This document shows positions 14,122 through 21,698 of a DNA stretch of 24,936 nt, piece by piece (position 1 is the first letter of the stretch; every line of letters begins with the position of its first letter). The translations under genes were made by a program, and so were the position numbers. This DNA comes from a virus. The stretch lies in IMG/VR virus record IMGVR_UViG_3300005921_000014, positions 1-24,936 of that record. The stretch is one strand, 5' to 3'. Below the pieces are notes generated by a model, which was not told the DNA's origin, made no database searches, and saw only the letters and a list, made by a program, of their open reading frames with translations.

Positions 14122-14556
14122 GTGCGCGCGATCACCGCCATTGTGCTTCCGGGCTCGGCCAATCTTCAGGCGATGATCCGCATGGACAACTTCGCGACGG
14201 CGGTCCTCGGCGGCCAGATCGTCGCCTTGGGCGGCGCCTCGTACACACTCGCCCATTCGTGCGACGACCCAAACGATCTCGTGAGTCCGGTGCCGGTTAA
14301 CTCCATGTGGTGGGACAACTCGCTCCTGCCGTCCGAGCTACAGGGCATCGTGGGCGTGAGCGGCAGCTTTCAGATGATGGCCACGCCGCTATGGTTCAGG
14401 CTTCTCCTCGTCAACGGCCAAGGCTCGGTGCGTTTGACGCTGCTTCAGGTGGGTGAGCACAGCCACTCCAACATCACCTCGGGGCCGTTCGCGCCGCCTG
14501 ACGCGCCCGACCAGGGGCTGCCGTTCGGCGACAACTTTAGGGCGATGGCGAAATGA
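14122..14556 (+). CDS. Small virion protein, tandem paralog B
   Basis: A 144-residue protein from a GTG start with GAGGGA 4 bases upstream; nearby ATGs are out of frame. Residues 1-110 are homologous to the preceding gene: MRAIT, MIRMDNFA, DDPNDLVSPVPVNSMWWD at 48-65 in exactly the same register, and PLWFRLLLVNGQGSVRL. It has a 35-residue extra tail with HSHSNI and PDQGLPFGDNF (129-139); the six-residue PDQGLP also occurs in the tail of the Ig-like protein. The two paralogs may form a mixed oligomer on the virion. The stop overlaps the ATG of the adaptor gene. Confidence 0.75.
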   Translation: MRAITAIVLPGSANLQAMIRMDNFATAVLGGQIVALGGASYTLAHSCDDPNDLVSPVPVNSMWWDNSLLPSELQGIVGVSGSFQMMATPLWFRLLLVNGQGSVRLTLLQVGEHSHSNITSGPFAPPDAPDQGLPFGDNFRAMAK

Positions 14557-15263
14557 GCAACGGCCTCGTCACCCAGCCCAGCAATACGAGCGGGGCTTTC
14601 GGCTTCTTTCCCTCGACCGGAGAGGTGACGCTCAACGCGCTCTCGCGGATTCGGATTCGCGGGCCGATGGTCCTCGCCGAGCATCTGCATCAGGCCTGGA
14701 TGGAAGCGAACCTGATGCAAGTCGAATGGTCGAACCGGGGGCCGAATCTCTGGAAGGTCAGCGAACTGGTGTTCGACATCGATTCCAGCGCTGCGACCTA
14801 TGCCATCCCCTCGACCACGATCATGGTTCTCAACGTCACGATCGGCATAAACGACCCGCCGAACGAGCAAGAGCTGACCATCACGCCGATGACGCGGCAA
14901 GAATACACGATGCAGCCCAACAAGATGCAGCAGGGGCGACCGACGACATTCTGGTTCGACCGTCAGATCTCGCCATCGATCACGCTCTGGCCCTGGCCGA
15001 ATCAGGCCTATCACTGCCATGTCTGGAGCTTCGGCCAGCAGATGGACGCGGTCCAGCGCGGGGCGATGCAGATGGACGTTCCCTATCGCTGGCTCGACGC
15101 GGCGGCAGCCGGTCTCGCGGCGCGCCTCGCGGTGCACTACGCGCAGGATCTTGAAGTGACGCGCGCTGCGATGGCGAAGCAGGCCTACGATTACGCCGCG
15201 ACGCAGGACACGGAAGACGGCTCGATCTATCTTCTGCCGATGGTGCAGAGCTACTACGATTGA
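14553..15263 (+). CDS. Head-to-tail adaptor (P22 gp4 / T7 gp11-like)
   Basis: A 236-residue protein. An N-terminal helical part with ALSRIRIRGPMVLAEHLHQA, then MEANLMQVEWSNRGPNLWKV, is followed by a beta region: ATYAIPSTTIMVLNVTI, a T-F-W-F-D-R strand, and SITLWPWPNQAYHCHVW. It closes with helices (VPYRWLDAAAAGLAARLAVH). This helical-bundle/beta pattern, including 'I-x-L-x-P-x-P-x-Q-A-Y', is that of the adaptor ring which binds below the portal and continues the DNA channel in short-tailed phages. Coupled by ATGA to the gene before it. The assignment is by pattern, without alignment. Confidence 0.75.
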   Translation: MSNGLVTQPSNTSGAFGFFPSTGEVTLNALSRIRIRGPMVLAEHLHQAWMEANLMQVEWSNRGPNLWKVSELVFDIDSSAATYAIPSTTIMVLNVTIGINDPPNEQELTITPMTRQEYTMQPNKMQQGRPTTFWFDRQISPSITLWPWPNQAYHCHVWSFGQQMDAVQRGAMQMDVPYRWLDAAAAGLAARLAVHYAQDLEVTRAAMAKQAYDYAATQDTEDGSIYLLPMVQSYYD

Positions 15264-15272
15264 GGTACGCCG

Positions 15273-15656
15273 ATGGGCTATGCATCGCGATCCGGCCGCG
15301 CCGTCACCAACCCGCACGCACCGCGCGCGTTTGGCGTTTGTGACCGTTGCGGGCTGTGGTGGAATCTCCACAAGCTCGGCTATCAGTACGAGTGGCAGGG
15401 CACCAAGCTCATAAACACGCGCAAGCGCGTCTGCTTGCAGTGCAAGGACCGGCCGAATCCGCAGATGAAGGCGAGGCTGGCGCCGCCTGATCCGGTGCCC
15501 GTGTACGATCCGCGTCCCGAGAATTTCATCGCCTCGCGCTTCGACCCGACGCCGATCGCGGGCAACCCGCTCGCGCAGGAAGGACGGCCTCGGCCGCCCA
15601 TGTCGAATGCGATCTTGACCGATCCGCAACCGGGAGGGCCGATCACAATTGAATAA
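15273..15656 (+). CDS. Phage zinc-finger protein next to the adaptor
   Basis: A 127-residue protein with two CxxC pairs, C23/C26 (CDRCG) and C54/C57 (CLQC), 27 residues apart. Between them lies a conserved-looking stretch ([19 protein letters not shown]). Downstream comes [17 protein letters not shown] and a Pro-rich tail. I recall this 'C-D-R-C-G ... YQWAGTKL ... C-x-x-C ... PPDPVP-x-x-NPRPE' layout from unnamed proteins beside the adaptor of podoviruses. It probably binds one zinc and may be a minor head-tail protein. A GAGG ribosome site precedes the ATG. Function is not known. Confidence 0.75.
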   Translation: MGYASRSGRAVTNPHAPRAFGVCDRCGLWWNLHKLGYQYEWQGTKLINTRKRVCLQCKDRPNPQMKARLAPPDPVPVYDPRPENFIASRFDPTPIAGNPLAQEGRPRPPMSNAILTDPQPGGPITIE

Positions 15657-18600
15657 GCCCTTCCAGCCGCCCATCACGCCCGATCCGACGCTGCCCTCGC
15701 CAGCGCCGCCTCCCCCTGTGCCGGGGCCTGCGGTCTTCGGACCGAGCCAAGCGCCGATTAACGAGACGCCGATCTCGATGCTGCCTCCGGCTGCCGTGCT
15801 GAGCGGCGCGGAGTGGGCGCCGCTGCTTCAGGGCGGGATCACGGTCAAGGCCCAGCTGACCGCGATGCTCAACTTCATCCAGTTGCCGACGCCGGTCTCC
15901 GTCGCTCTGGGCGGAACGGGGACGAGCTTCTTCCCGCTCTACGGCCTTCTCTTCGGTGGCCCGGAGCAGTTCGGCACGATCTATCCCGATCCGGGCGGCG
16001 CGGTTCTCGTCGGCGGCGCGCCTCCGCATTGGACGGGGACCGGCGACGTCGGGACCTTCCTTCAGGGCCAGGGCGCGGGCAACGATCCGATCTTTTCGCC
16101 GATCGCGGGCATTCCCGGTCCGTCTGGGGCGCAGGGACCGGCAGGGGCGCAGGGCCGCCCAGGCGTGCAAGGGCCGCAGGGTATCGCGGGGCCGACAGGC
16201 CTCCAGGGACCGGCGGGCAATACCGGACCGCCAGGACAGCTGACGGTCATCGTCGGCAGCTTCACGAACAACGCCCCCTCGGCGCTGCCGCCGAGCGGTT
16301 TGATCCCCCCGAACTGGGATAGCGCGGGGAATCCGCCCGCCCAGGTCCAGATGCAGAAGGGGCAGGGGCTGGTCGACACCGTCACTGCGGATGTCTGGGA
16401 GTTTGTCGGCACGGGCTACACGCCGGGAGGCTGGGTCAACCTCGGCGCCGTGCAGGGGCCACCTGGGGCGAACGGCCCGCAAGGCATGCAGGGCATTCAG
16501 GGGCCGGGTGGACCGACCGGCGCGGCAGGCCCGCAAGGACAGCAGGGCGCTCTCGGCGCGCAAGGTTTGACGGGTCCGCAAGGCCCTCAAGGCACGCAGG
16601 GGCCAGCTGGACCGGCAGGGCCGCAGGGAATCGACGGTCCGCAGGGCGAGCAAGGCCAGGACGGCCTGCAAGGCCCCGAGGGCGATCCTGGGCAGCCTGC
16701 TCAGTCCGTGCTCGTCGTCGGCAGCTTCACGGTGAACACGCCGGACATGCTGCCGCAGTCCGGCTTTCTCCCGATCAATTGGGATTCGGCCGGAGTCCCG
16801 CCGACAAACATCCAGATGCTCCTCGGGCAGGGGCTCATCGACACGAACACGAGCGCGATCTGGGCCTATGTCGGGACATCGATCTCTCTCACGGGCTGGG
16901 CCAATATCGGCAACGCCGTCGGCCCGCCCGGTCCGTCCGGCGCGCAGGGGATTGCGGGTCCGGCAGGCGATACCGGGCCGGAGGGGCCGACAGGGCCGCC
17001 CGGACCTCAGGGCTCGGCGGGTCCGACCGGGGGGACGGGGCCAGCTGGCCCGCAAGGCCCAGCAGGGCCAGCCGGAGCGACCGGGGGCCAGGGACCGCAG
17101 GGCGCCACCGGATTAACCGGCGCGACGGGGGCAGCCGGGCCGACGGGGCCTCAGGGGCCGATCGGATTGACCGGGCCGATCGGATTGACCGGACCGGCCG
17201 GACCGGAGGGGCCGCAAGGCGTTCAGGGGCCAACCGGACTGACCGGACCCACTGGGCCGCAGGGCGTGGCAGGCCCAACCGGACCGCAGGGGATTGCGGG
17301 TCCGGAGGGGCCGCAAGGCAACGACGGACAGACCGCGATTATCGTCGGCTCTTTCGGCGCGTCGAAGACGATCGCCGAGCTGCCCACCAACGGCATCATC
17401 CCCGCGAACTGGGACGCCCCTGGCGTGCCGCCCGCGCAGCTGACGATGGAACTCAGCCAAGCGCTCGTCTACACGCCCGACGAACATGTCGTGGTCTATG
17501 TCGGCACGAGCGTCGTGACGGCCGGATGGGTCGACATGGGGGCGACCGAGGGGCCGCCAGGACCGACAGGTGCGACCGGGCCGCAGGGCGTGGCAGGGCC
17601 AGCTGGCCCGAACGGCGCAACTGGACCGGCAGGGCCTCAAGGACCAATCGGCCCGACGGGCGTGGCAGGCCCGACCGGATCGCAGGGGCTACAGGGACCC
17701 GCTGGCCCGACCGGCTCGGCCGGACCCGCTGGCGGCACCGGCCCAGCCGGACCGCAAGGCCCCGCAGGACCGACAACCGTCTCCGCGAATGCGGGGAATT
17801 TCGCGACGCTCGGGACCGATAACCTCATCTTCGTCCCGACTCCGGTGACCTCGAACGCGGTCGCGCCGACGAATCCTCCTGCGAATCAGCTGTGGTTCGA
17901 TCTGACGGGCGGTCAGACGTACATCTGGGTGAACGACGGCAACTCAAGCCAATGGGTTGTGGCGAACAACGCCAGCGCCGCGATGCAGGGCTACCTCCCC
18001 CTCATAGGCGGCGCACTCAGCGGACCCCTGACCGGCACGGCGCTGACTCTCAGCGGCATGCTGACGGGCGTGAACGCCACGCTCACGGGCGCGCTCGCCG
18101 CCAGCGGCGGCGGCACGCTCGGCGGCACATGGACGACCAGCGGCGCTTGGACCTTCAGCAACAATGTGACCGTCAACGGCGCGATCACGACGGGCGCGTT
18201 GACGGCCAACAACGGCGTCACGATCGAGGGCACTCTCCCCAGCGGGCCATGGGCGACCTACGGCCAAGTGATCGATGGCGGCACGGACGGGGGATGGATT
18301 GCGCTGAACGCTGCGGCGACCGGCACTGCGACAAATGCCGGTTGCGGCATCATGAGTTATGTCGGCGGCCCCACCATGCCGCGCTGGCTTCTCATGCTCG
18401 GCAACGGCGCGGCCGAGACCGGCGCCGAGGCTGGCTCCGATTTCCAGATCAACGCTTACGACGATACGGGCGCCAATATGGGCGTTCCGTTCGCGATCGC
18501 CCGCGCGACTTTCGGCGCGACCTTCTCCGGCATGCTCAATGCCAACGGCGGCCTGACCATTCAAGGTCAGGTGACGCAAAGTCAGCCTTACGGTGGGCTT

Positions 18601-19128
18601 GGCCAAGCCAGCCCTGGCTTTACCTATTTCGTCGCTGCGGAAGGTAACGATTGCTTCCTAAGCTTTGTGATCCCCAACTATATCGGGACGAATTTCGGCG
18701 TAAGCATGAATAGTTATCTCTACTATGGCGGCTTCTCATTTGGCGCAAACGTCCTCTGGCAGATGTGGTCCTCGCGCGACTTCGCCAATCCGGCTTGCGA
18801 TTACCGGATCAAGGAGAACATCGCGCCGCTGCCCTCGACTTGGGCGCGGGTCAAGGCGCTGAAGCCGATCAGCTATCGCCAGAAGGAATATTCCCACGCC
18901 AGCGCGCCGAGGGGCACGAAACCGCTCCTTGAGGCCGATCCTAGAGAACGCTGGGGCTTTGTCGCTCACGAATTGCAAGAGACGCTCGGTGAGACTGCGG
19001 CTCATGTGAACAAGGATCATCCTGATCAGCTTCAGGCGCCGAACACGTTGGCGGTGATCGCGGCGCTAACCAAGGCGTTGCAAGAGGCGATGGCGCGCAT
19101 CGAAGCGCTGGAAGCGAAGGTCGCCTGA
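15649..19128 (+). CDS. Collagen-like tail fibre with C-terminal S74-type chaperone domain
   Basis: A 1159-residue protein from TTG 15649 (GGGAGGG 10 bases upstream). Residues 1-150 are a Pro-rich virion-attachment-like part. From residue 154 to about 709, four Gly-X-Y collagen-like tracts (nt about 16108-16240, 16456-16700, 16921-17332, 17551-17775) alternate with three copies of a roughly 72-residue module (VGSF ... NWDS/NWDA ... Y/FVGT ... GW). Residues 710-1045 are a beta-rich shaft and tip. The end has the Peptidase S74 intramolecular chaperone pattern: C1050-D-Y-R-I-K1055-[27 protein letters not shown], and a terminal helix ([20 protein letters not shown]). S74 domains trimerise the fibre and then cut themselves off. 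Here the usual nucleophile Ser is Cys. It overlaps the next ATG (TGATG). Confidence 0.85.
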   Translation: MNKPFQPPITPDPTLPSPAPPPPVPGPAVFGPSQAPINETPISMLPPAAVLSGAEWAPLLQGGITVKAQLTAMLNFIQLPTPVSVALGGTGTSFFPLYGLLFGGPEQFGTIYPDPGGAVLVGGAPPHWTGTGDVGTFLQGQGAGNDPIFSPIAGIPGPSGAQGPAGAQGRPGVQGPQGIAGPTGLQGPAGNTGPPGQLTVIVGSFTNNAPSALPPSGLIPPNWDSAGNPPAQVQMQKGQGLVDTVTADVWEFVGTGYTPGGWVNLGAVQGPPGANGPQGMQGIQGPGGPTGAAGPQGQQGALGAQGLTGPQGPQGTQGPAGPAGPQGIDGPQGEQGQDGLQGPEGDPGQPAQSVLVVGSFTVNTPDMLPQSGFLPINWDSAGVPPTNIQMLLGQGLIDTNTSAIWAYVGTSISLTGWANIGNAVGPPGPSGAQGIAGPAGDTGPEGPTGPPGPQGSAGPTGGTGPAGPQGPAGPAGATGGQGPQGATGLTGATGAAGPTGPQGPIGLTGPIGLTGPAGPEGPQGVQGPTGLTGPTGPQGVAGPTGPQGIAGPEGPQGNDGQTAIIVGSFGASKTIAELPTNGIIPANWDAPGVPPAQLTMELSQALVYTPDEHVVVYVGTSVVTAGWVDMGATEGPPGPTGATGPQGVAGPAGPNGATGPAGPQGPIGPTGVAGPTGSQGLQGPAGPTGSAGPAGGTGPAGPQGPAGPTTVSANAGNFATLGTDNLIFVPTPVTSNAVAPTNPPANQLWFDLTGGQTYIWVNDGNSSQWVVANNASAAMQGYLPLIGGALSGPLTGTALTLSGMLTGVNATLTGALAASGGGTLGGTWTTSGAWTFSNNVTVNGAITTGALTANNGVTIEGTLPSGPWATYGQVIDGGTDGGWIALNAAATGTATNAGCGIMSYVGGPTMPRWLLMLGNGAAETGAEAGSDFQINAYDDTGANMGVPFAIARATFGATFSGMLNANGGLTIQGQVTQSQPYGGLGQASPGFTYFVAAEGNDCFLSFVIPNYIGTNFGVSMNSYLYYGGFSFGANVLWQMWSSRDFANPACDYRIKENIAPLPSTWARVKALKPISYRQKEYSHASAPRGTKPLLEADPRERWGFVAHELQETLGETAAHVNKDHPDQLQAPNTLAVIAALTKALQEAMARIEALEAKVA
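16108..17775 (+). repeat. Collagen-like Gly-X-Y coding repeats with three inserted modules
   Basis: Nine-base GGx-periodic coding repeats ([10 protein letters not shown]-type) fill four tracts. They alternate with three paralogous segments at about 16240-16455, 16704-16920 and 17336-17550, each about 216 bases. Their shared landmarks are VGSF near the start, NWDS or NWDA in the middle, a VGTS/VGTG strand, and GPPG at the exit. Confidence 0.85.
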
Positions 19129-20603
19129 TGGCTGCTCTCGATTGGCCAGCCTCGCCCACCGTCGGGCAACAGTATTCGGGAGGCGGCGTCTCGTGGACCT
19201 TCGATGGGGTCAAGTGGACGGCGTCTGGACTCTCTCCCGGTTTCCTGCCGCTGATCGGCGGCGCGCTCACGGGCGACCTCTCGATCAGCGGGCCGGACGC
19301 GAACACGCTCTCGCTCGCCGCTGCGGGCACCAACTGGCCCGGAGTCAGGTTCACCATCGCCTCTGGGAAGGGCGCGTGGATCGGCTCTTATGTCGGCGCA
19401 ACCGAGCGCTGGGAGATCGACCTCGGCAACGGCATCGCTGAATCGGGCTCCAACGCGGGCTCGAATTTCCAGATCGCGCGCTACTCCGACACGGGCGTCT
19501 TCATCGACGATCCGATCGTCATCAACCGGGCGAACGGCTCCGTCTATTTGTCCCAGTCTCTCGTCGCGCCGAACGTGGTGGGGGCGAACCGGCTCGACAA
19601 TGGCGACATGCGGATCGACCAGCGCAACGGGTCTGGAAGGAATGTTTCCGGCAGCGCTTGGGTTTGCGATCGGTGGTATTATTTCGGCACGGCGGCGGGG
19701 ATGATCCAGTGGACACAGATCGCCGCCACGGGAGCGCCTTTGAACGCTGGCTTCCCGTATTGCATGAATTTCAAATCGCTGTCGGCGCACACGATCGCCG
19801 CCGCTGATCAATATTTCCTTTATACGGCTATCGAAGCCGACAGAATGAGCGATTTTCGCTGGGGAACAGCGCAGGCGCAGCCGGTCACACTGAGTTTCTG
19901 GGCGGAGTCTAGCAAGACCGGCAGTTTCAGCGGCAGCCTTCAGAATTACGCCGGGACGAGATCGTATCCCTTTTCCTTTTCGTTGCCGACCGCAAACACT
20001 TGGACGCAGATCAGCATCACGATTCCCGGCGACACGGCGGGTACGTGGATATTAAGCGGCAATGCCGGGGCGCTCTTGCTCAATTTCGATCTTGGTTGCG
20101 GCTCGACCTACAAACATGCGGCTGGAGCATGGGCGGCCGGAAATTATTATGGCGTGACCGGCGGCCAAACGATCGTGAACACGAACAACGCCACCTACAA
20201 CATCACGGCGGTCAAGCTGGAGATAGGCTCCGTAGCAACGGCGTGGCAGCGCAAGACGCTGGCTGAGAGCCTGACCGATTGCCAGCGGTACTACGAGTCT
20301 TGCGGATCGCCGCAGGTCCCGATGGGCATAGGCTTTGTTACCGCGTTCACATACATTGGCGCAACTGTTGCCTACGCCGGAACTTTTATGCCCTTTGCGA
20401 CGACGAAACGCGCCGCGCCGAGCGTCACCATGCACTCGACGGCGACCGGCGCAGCAGGAGTGATCTCAGATTCAAATTCGAGCGTGGATGTGACTTGCAA
20501 CCTACAGGTCCTAGGCGCTGGGTTTATGTATTTCGCGAACGCTGCCAACCCCGCTGCCAACGTAAATTTTCAAGGCTATTGGGAGGCCAGCGCGGATATC
20601 TGA
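19128..20603 (+). CDS. Second tail fibre / receptor-binding protein
   Basis: A 491-residue protein. The start (SPTVGQQYSGGGVSWTFDG) is the short 'W-P-x-x-P-x-x-G-x-x-Y-x-x-x-G-x-x-W-x-F-D-G-x-x-W' motif common in fibre stalks. Then PLIGGALTGDLSIS and GNGIAESGSNAGSNFQIARY match segments of the preceding fibre, so the two share a module. Residues from about 154 begin NRLDNGDMRIDQRNG and continue as a beta-sandwich, carbohydrate-binding-like domain (CDRWYYFG, LSFWAESS, WTQISITIPGD) ending in ITAVKLEIGSVATAWQRKTL (359-378) and DCQRYYES, the usual close of this tail-fibre domain. The last 110 residues form the tip. It has no S74 domain. Likely role: binding host surface sugar. Confidence 0.8.
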   Translation: MAALDWPASPTVGQQYSGGGVSWTFDGVKWTASGLSPGFLPLIGGALTGDLSISGPDANTLSLAAAGTNWPGVRFTIASGKGAWIGSYVGATERWEIDLGNGIAESGSNAGSNFQIARYSDTGVFIDDPIVINRANGSVYLSQSLVAPNVVGANRLDNGDMRIDQRNGSGRNVSGSAWVCDRWYYFGTAAGMIQWTQIAATGAPLNAGFPYCMNFKSLSAHTIAAADQYFLYTAIEADRMSDFRWGTAQAQPVTLSFWAESSKTGSFSGSLQNYAGTRSYPFSFSLPTANTWTQISITIPGDTAGTWILSGNAGALLLNFDLGCGSTYKHAAGAWAAGNYYGVTGGQTIVNTNNATYNITAVKLEIGSVATAWQRKTLAESLTDCQRYYESCGSPQVPMGIGFVTAFTYIGATVAYAGTFMPFATTKRAAPSVTMHSTATGAAGVISDSNSSVDVTCNLQVLGAGFMYFANAANPAANVNFQGYWEASADI

Positions 20604-20604
20604 C

Positions 20605-20898
20605 ATGACCTACACGCTTTCGCCATTCCCGACGATGGTCATCCGCGACGCGGATCAGGCGCATATCCCGTTCGATCCAGCCAACATGGACTATCAGAAA
20701 TATCTCGCGTGGCTCGATGCGGGGAACACCCCCAACCCACCTCAGATCGCCGCGCCGCCTGAAGTCTCGCAGCCGATGCCCGTCACGATCGAACAGCTCG
20801 TGCCGCCGCCCGCCCCGGAGCCTCCAGCTCCGCCTCCCGCAGCTCCACCTCCGACTCCTCCTCCACCTCCCGTCAAAGGAGGCCTCACGGGGATATGA
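20605..20898 (+). CDS. Small Pro-rich protein following the fibres
   Basis: A 97-residue protein. The N-terminal 47 residues contain MVIRDADQAHIPFDPANMDY and YLAWLDAGNTPNPP. This 'I-R-x-A-D-x-x-x-I-P-F-D-P-A-N-x-D-Y-x-x-Y-L-A-W-L-x-x-G-N-T-P' pattern is common in short proteins coded directly after tail fibres, sometimes annotated as fibre-assembly related. The second half is almost all Pro/Ala/Glu and ends in VKGG. It may help fold or attach the fibres, but the function is not established. It starts 2 bases after the fibre stop and ends with an ATGA overlap into the next gene. Confidence 0.75.
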   Translation: MTYTLSPFPTMVIRDADQAHIPFDPANMDYQKYLAWLDAGNTPNPPQIAAPPEVSQPMPVTIEQLVPPPAPEPPAPPPAAPPPTPPPPPVKGGLTGI

Positions 20899-21695
20899 GC
20901 TACACCTACGCCAGCTTTCAGACCGCGCTCGCGTCGGAAATGGTCGTTCCGAACAACAACGTGAACGATCCGAATTTCGTTCTCATCCTGCCGACGATCA
21001 TCGATTACGCCGAGCAGCGCTGCTATCGCGAACTCGACTGCCTGCACGCCGAGACGCAGCAATGGTTTCCGATGGTTCCCTTCCAGCGCGCGCAGCAATT
21101 CCTGGCGAGCGAGGCCACCTTCTCGAACCCGGCTCCGGCGCAGCAGATCCTCATCGTCGAGCGCGTCTCGATCCAACCCGTCGGCGCGACGCCCCAGGTC
21201 GCTGGCGTGGCGCCCACGTCGGGAGGCGAGCCCGCCCTTCCGACCACGGTCGACTATCTCGACGCGATCTATAGCGGCCTGTTTCCGAATCCGGGTCCCT
21301 CCGGGCGGCCCGTCAATTTCGCCCCGCTCACCGACACAATCCTGGCCTTCGGCCCCACCCCGGACCAGGCCTACTCCTTCGTCATCCACGGCAAGTGCAG
21401 GCCGGTCCCGCTCTACAACGCGCCGCCGAAGGACGGGACGCAGACGACGTTCCTCACCTCGGTCTTGCCCGATTTGTTCCTAGCGGCCGCTATGGTTTCC
21501 GCGTCCGGCTATCGCCACAACTTCGGCGCTCAGTCCGACGATCCGCGCATGGCGGTGAGCTGGGAGGGCCAGTACAACGAGCTGCTGGGCTCGGCGAAAA
21601 ACGAAGAGACCCGGAAGCGCTTCCTCGGCTGGAACCAGATGTCGTCCTACAGCGCGAGCCAAGCGGCGCAACCGCAACCGGCCCCGGCGGGATGA
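20895..21695 (+). CDS. Second adaptor-like protein (SU10 adaptor type)
   Basis: A 266-residue protein. It opens with a helix pair (FQTALASEMVV and PTIIDYAEQRCYRELDCLH), the 'L-P-x-x-I-x-x-A-E-x-R-x-x-R-E-L' motif of adaptor proteins in SU10-like and related short-tailed phages. A central beta part follows (QQILIVERVSIQP, DTILAFGPTPDQAYSFVIHG), then closing helices (LPDLFLAAAMVSASGYRH, then EETRKRFLGW). It shares the 'beta-P-x-P-x-Q-A-Y-x' turn and the overall order with the 14553 gene. Lying directly before the nozzle gene, it probably joins portal or first adaptor to the nozzle. Confidence 0.75.
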   Translation: MSYTYASFQTALASEMVVPNNNVNDPNFVLILPTIIDYAEQRCYRELDCLHAETQQWFPMVPFQRAQQFLASEATFSNPAPAQQILIVERVSIQPVGATPQVAGVAPTSGGEPALPTTVDYLDAIYSGLFPNPGPSGRPVNFAPLTDTILAFGPTPDQAYSFVIHGKCRPVPLYNAPPKDGTQTTFLTSVLPDLFLAAAMVSASGYRHNFGAQSDDPRMAVSWEGQYNELLGSAKNEETRKRFLGWNQMSSYSASQAAQPQPAPAG

Positions 21696-21698
21696 TCG

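Noticed and set aside
14445-15677. Minus-strand frame of 410 codons opposite the adaptor and zinc-finger genes
   Set aside because: Shadow of two well-supported plus-strand genes; composition is low-complexity Arg/His.
15643-17055. Minus-strand frame of 470 codons opposite the collagen-like tracts
   Set aside because: Produced by the GGx-periodic repeats; the Gly-X-Y frame on the plus strand explains the region.
16108-17775. Periodic repeats considered as a CRISPR array
   Set aside because: The periodicity is 9 bases coding Gly-X-Y; there are no constant repeats with unique spacers, and no cas genes.
19128-20603. Diversity-generating retroelement target in the fibre tip
   Set aside because: No reverse transcriptase or template repeat is visible in the window.
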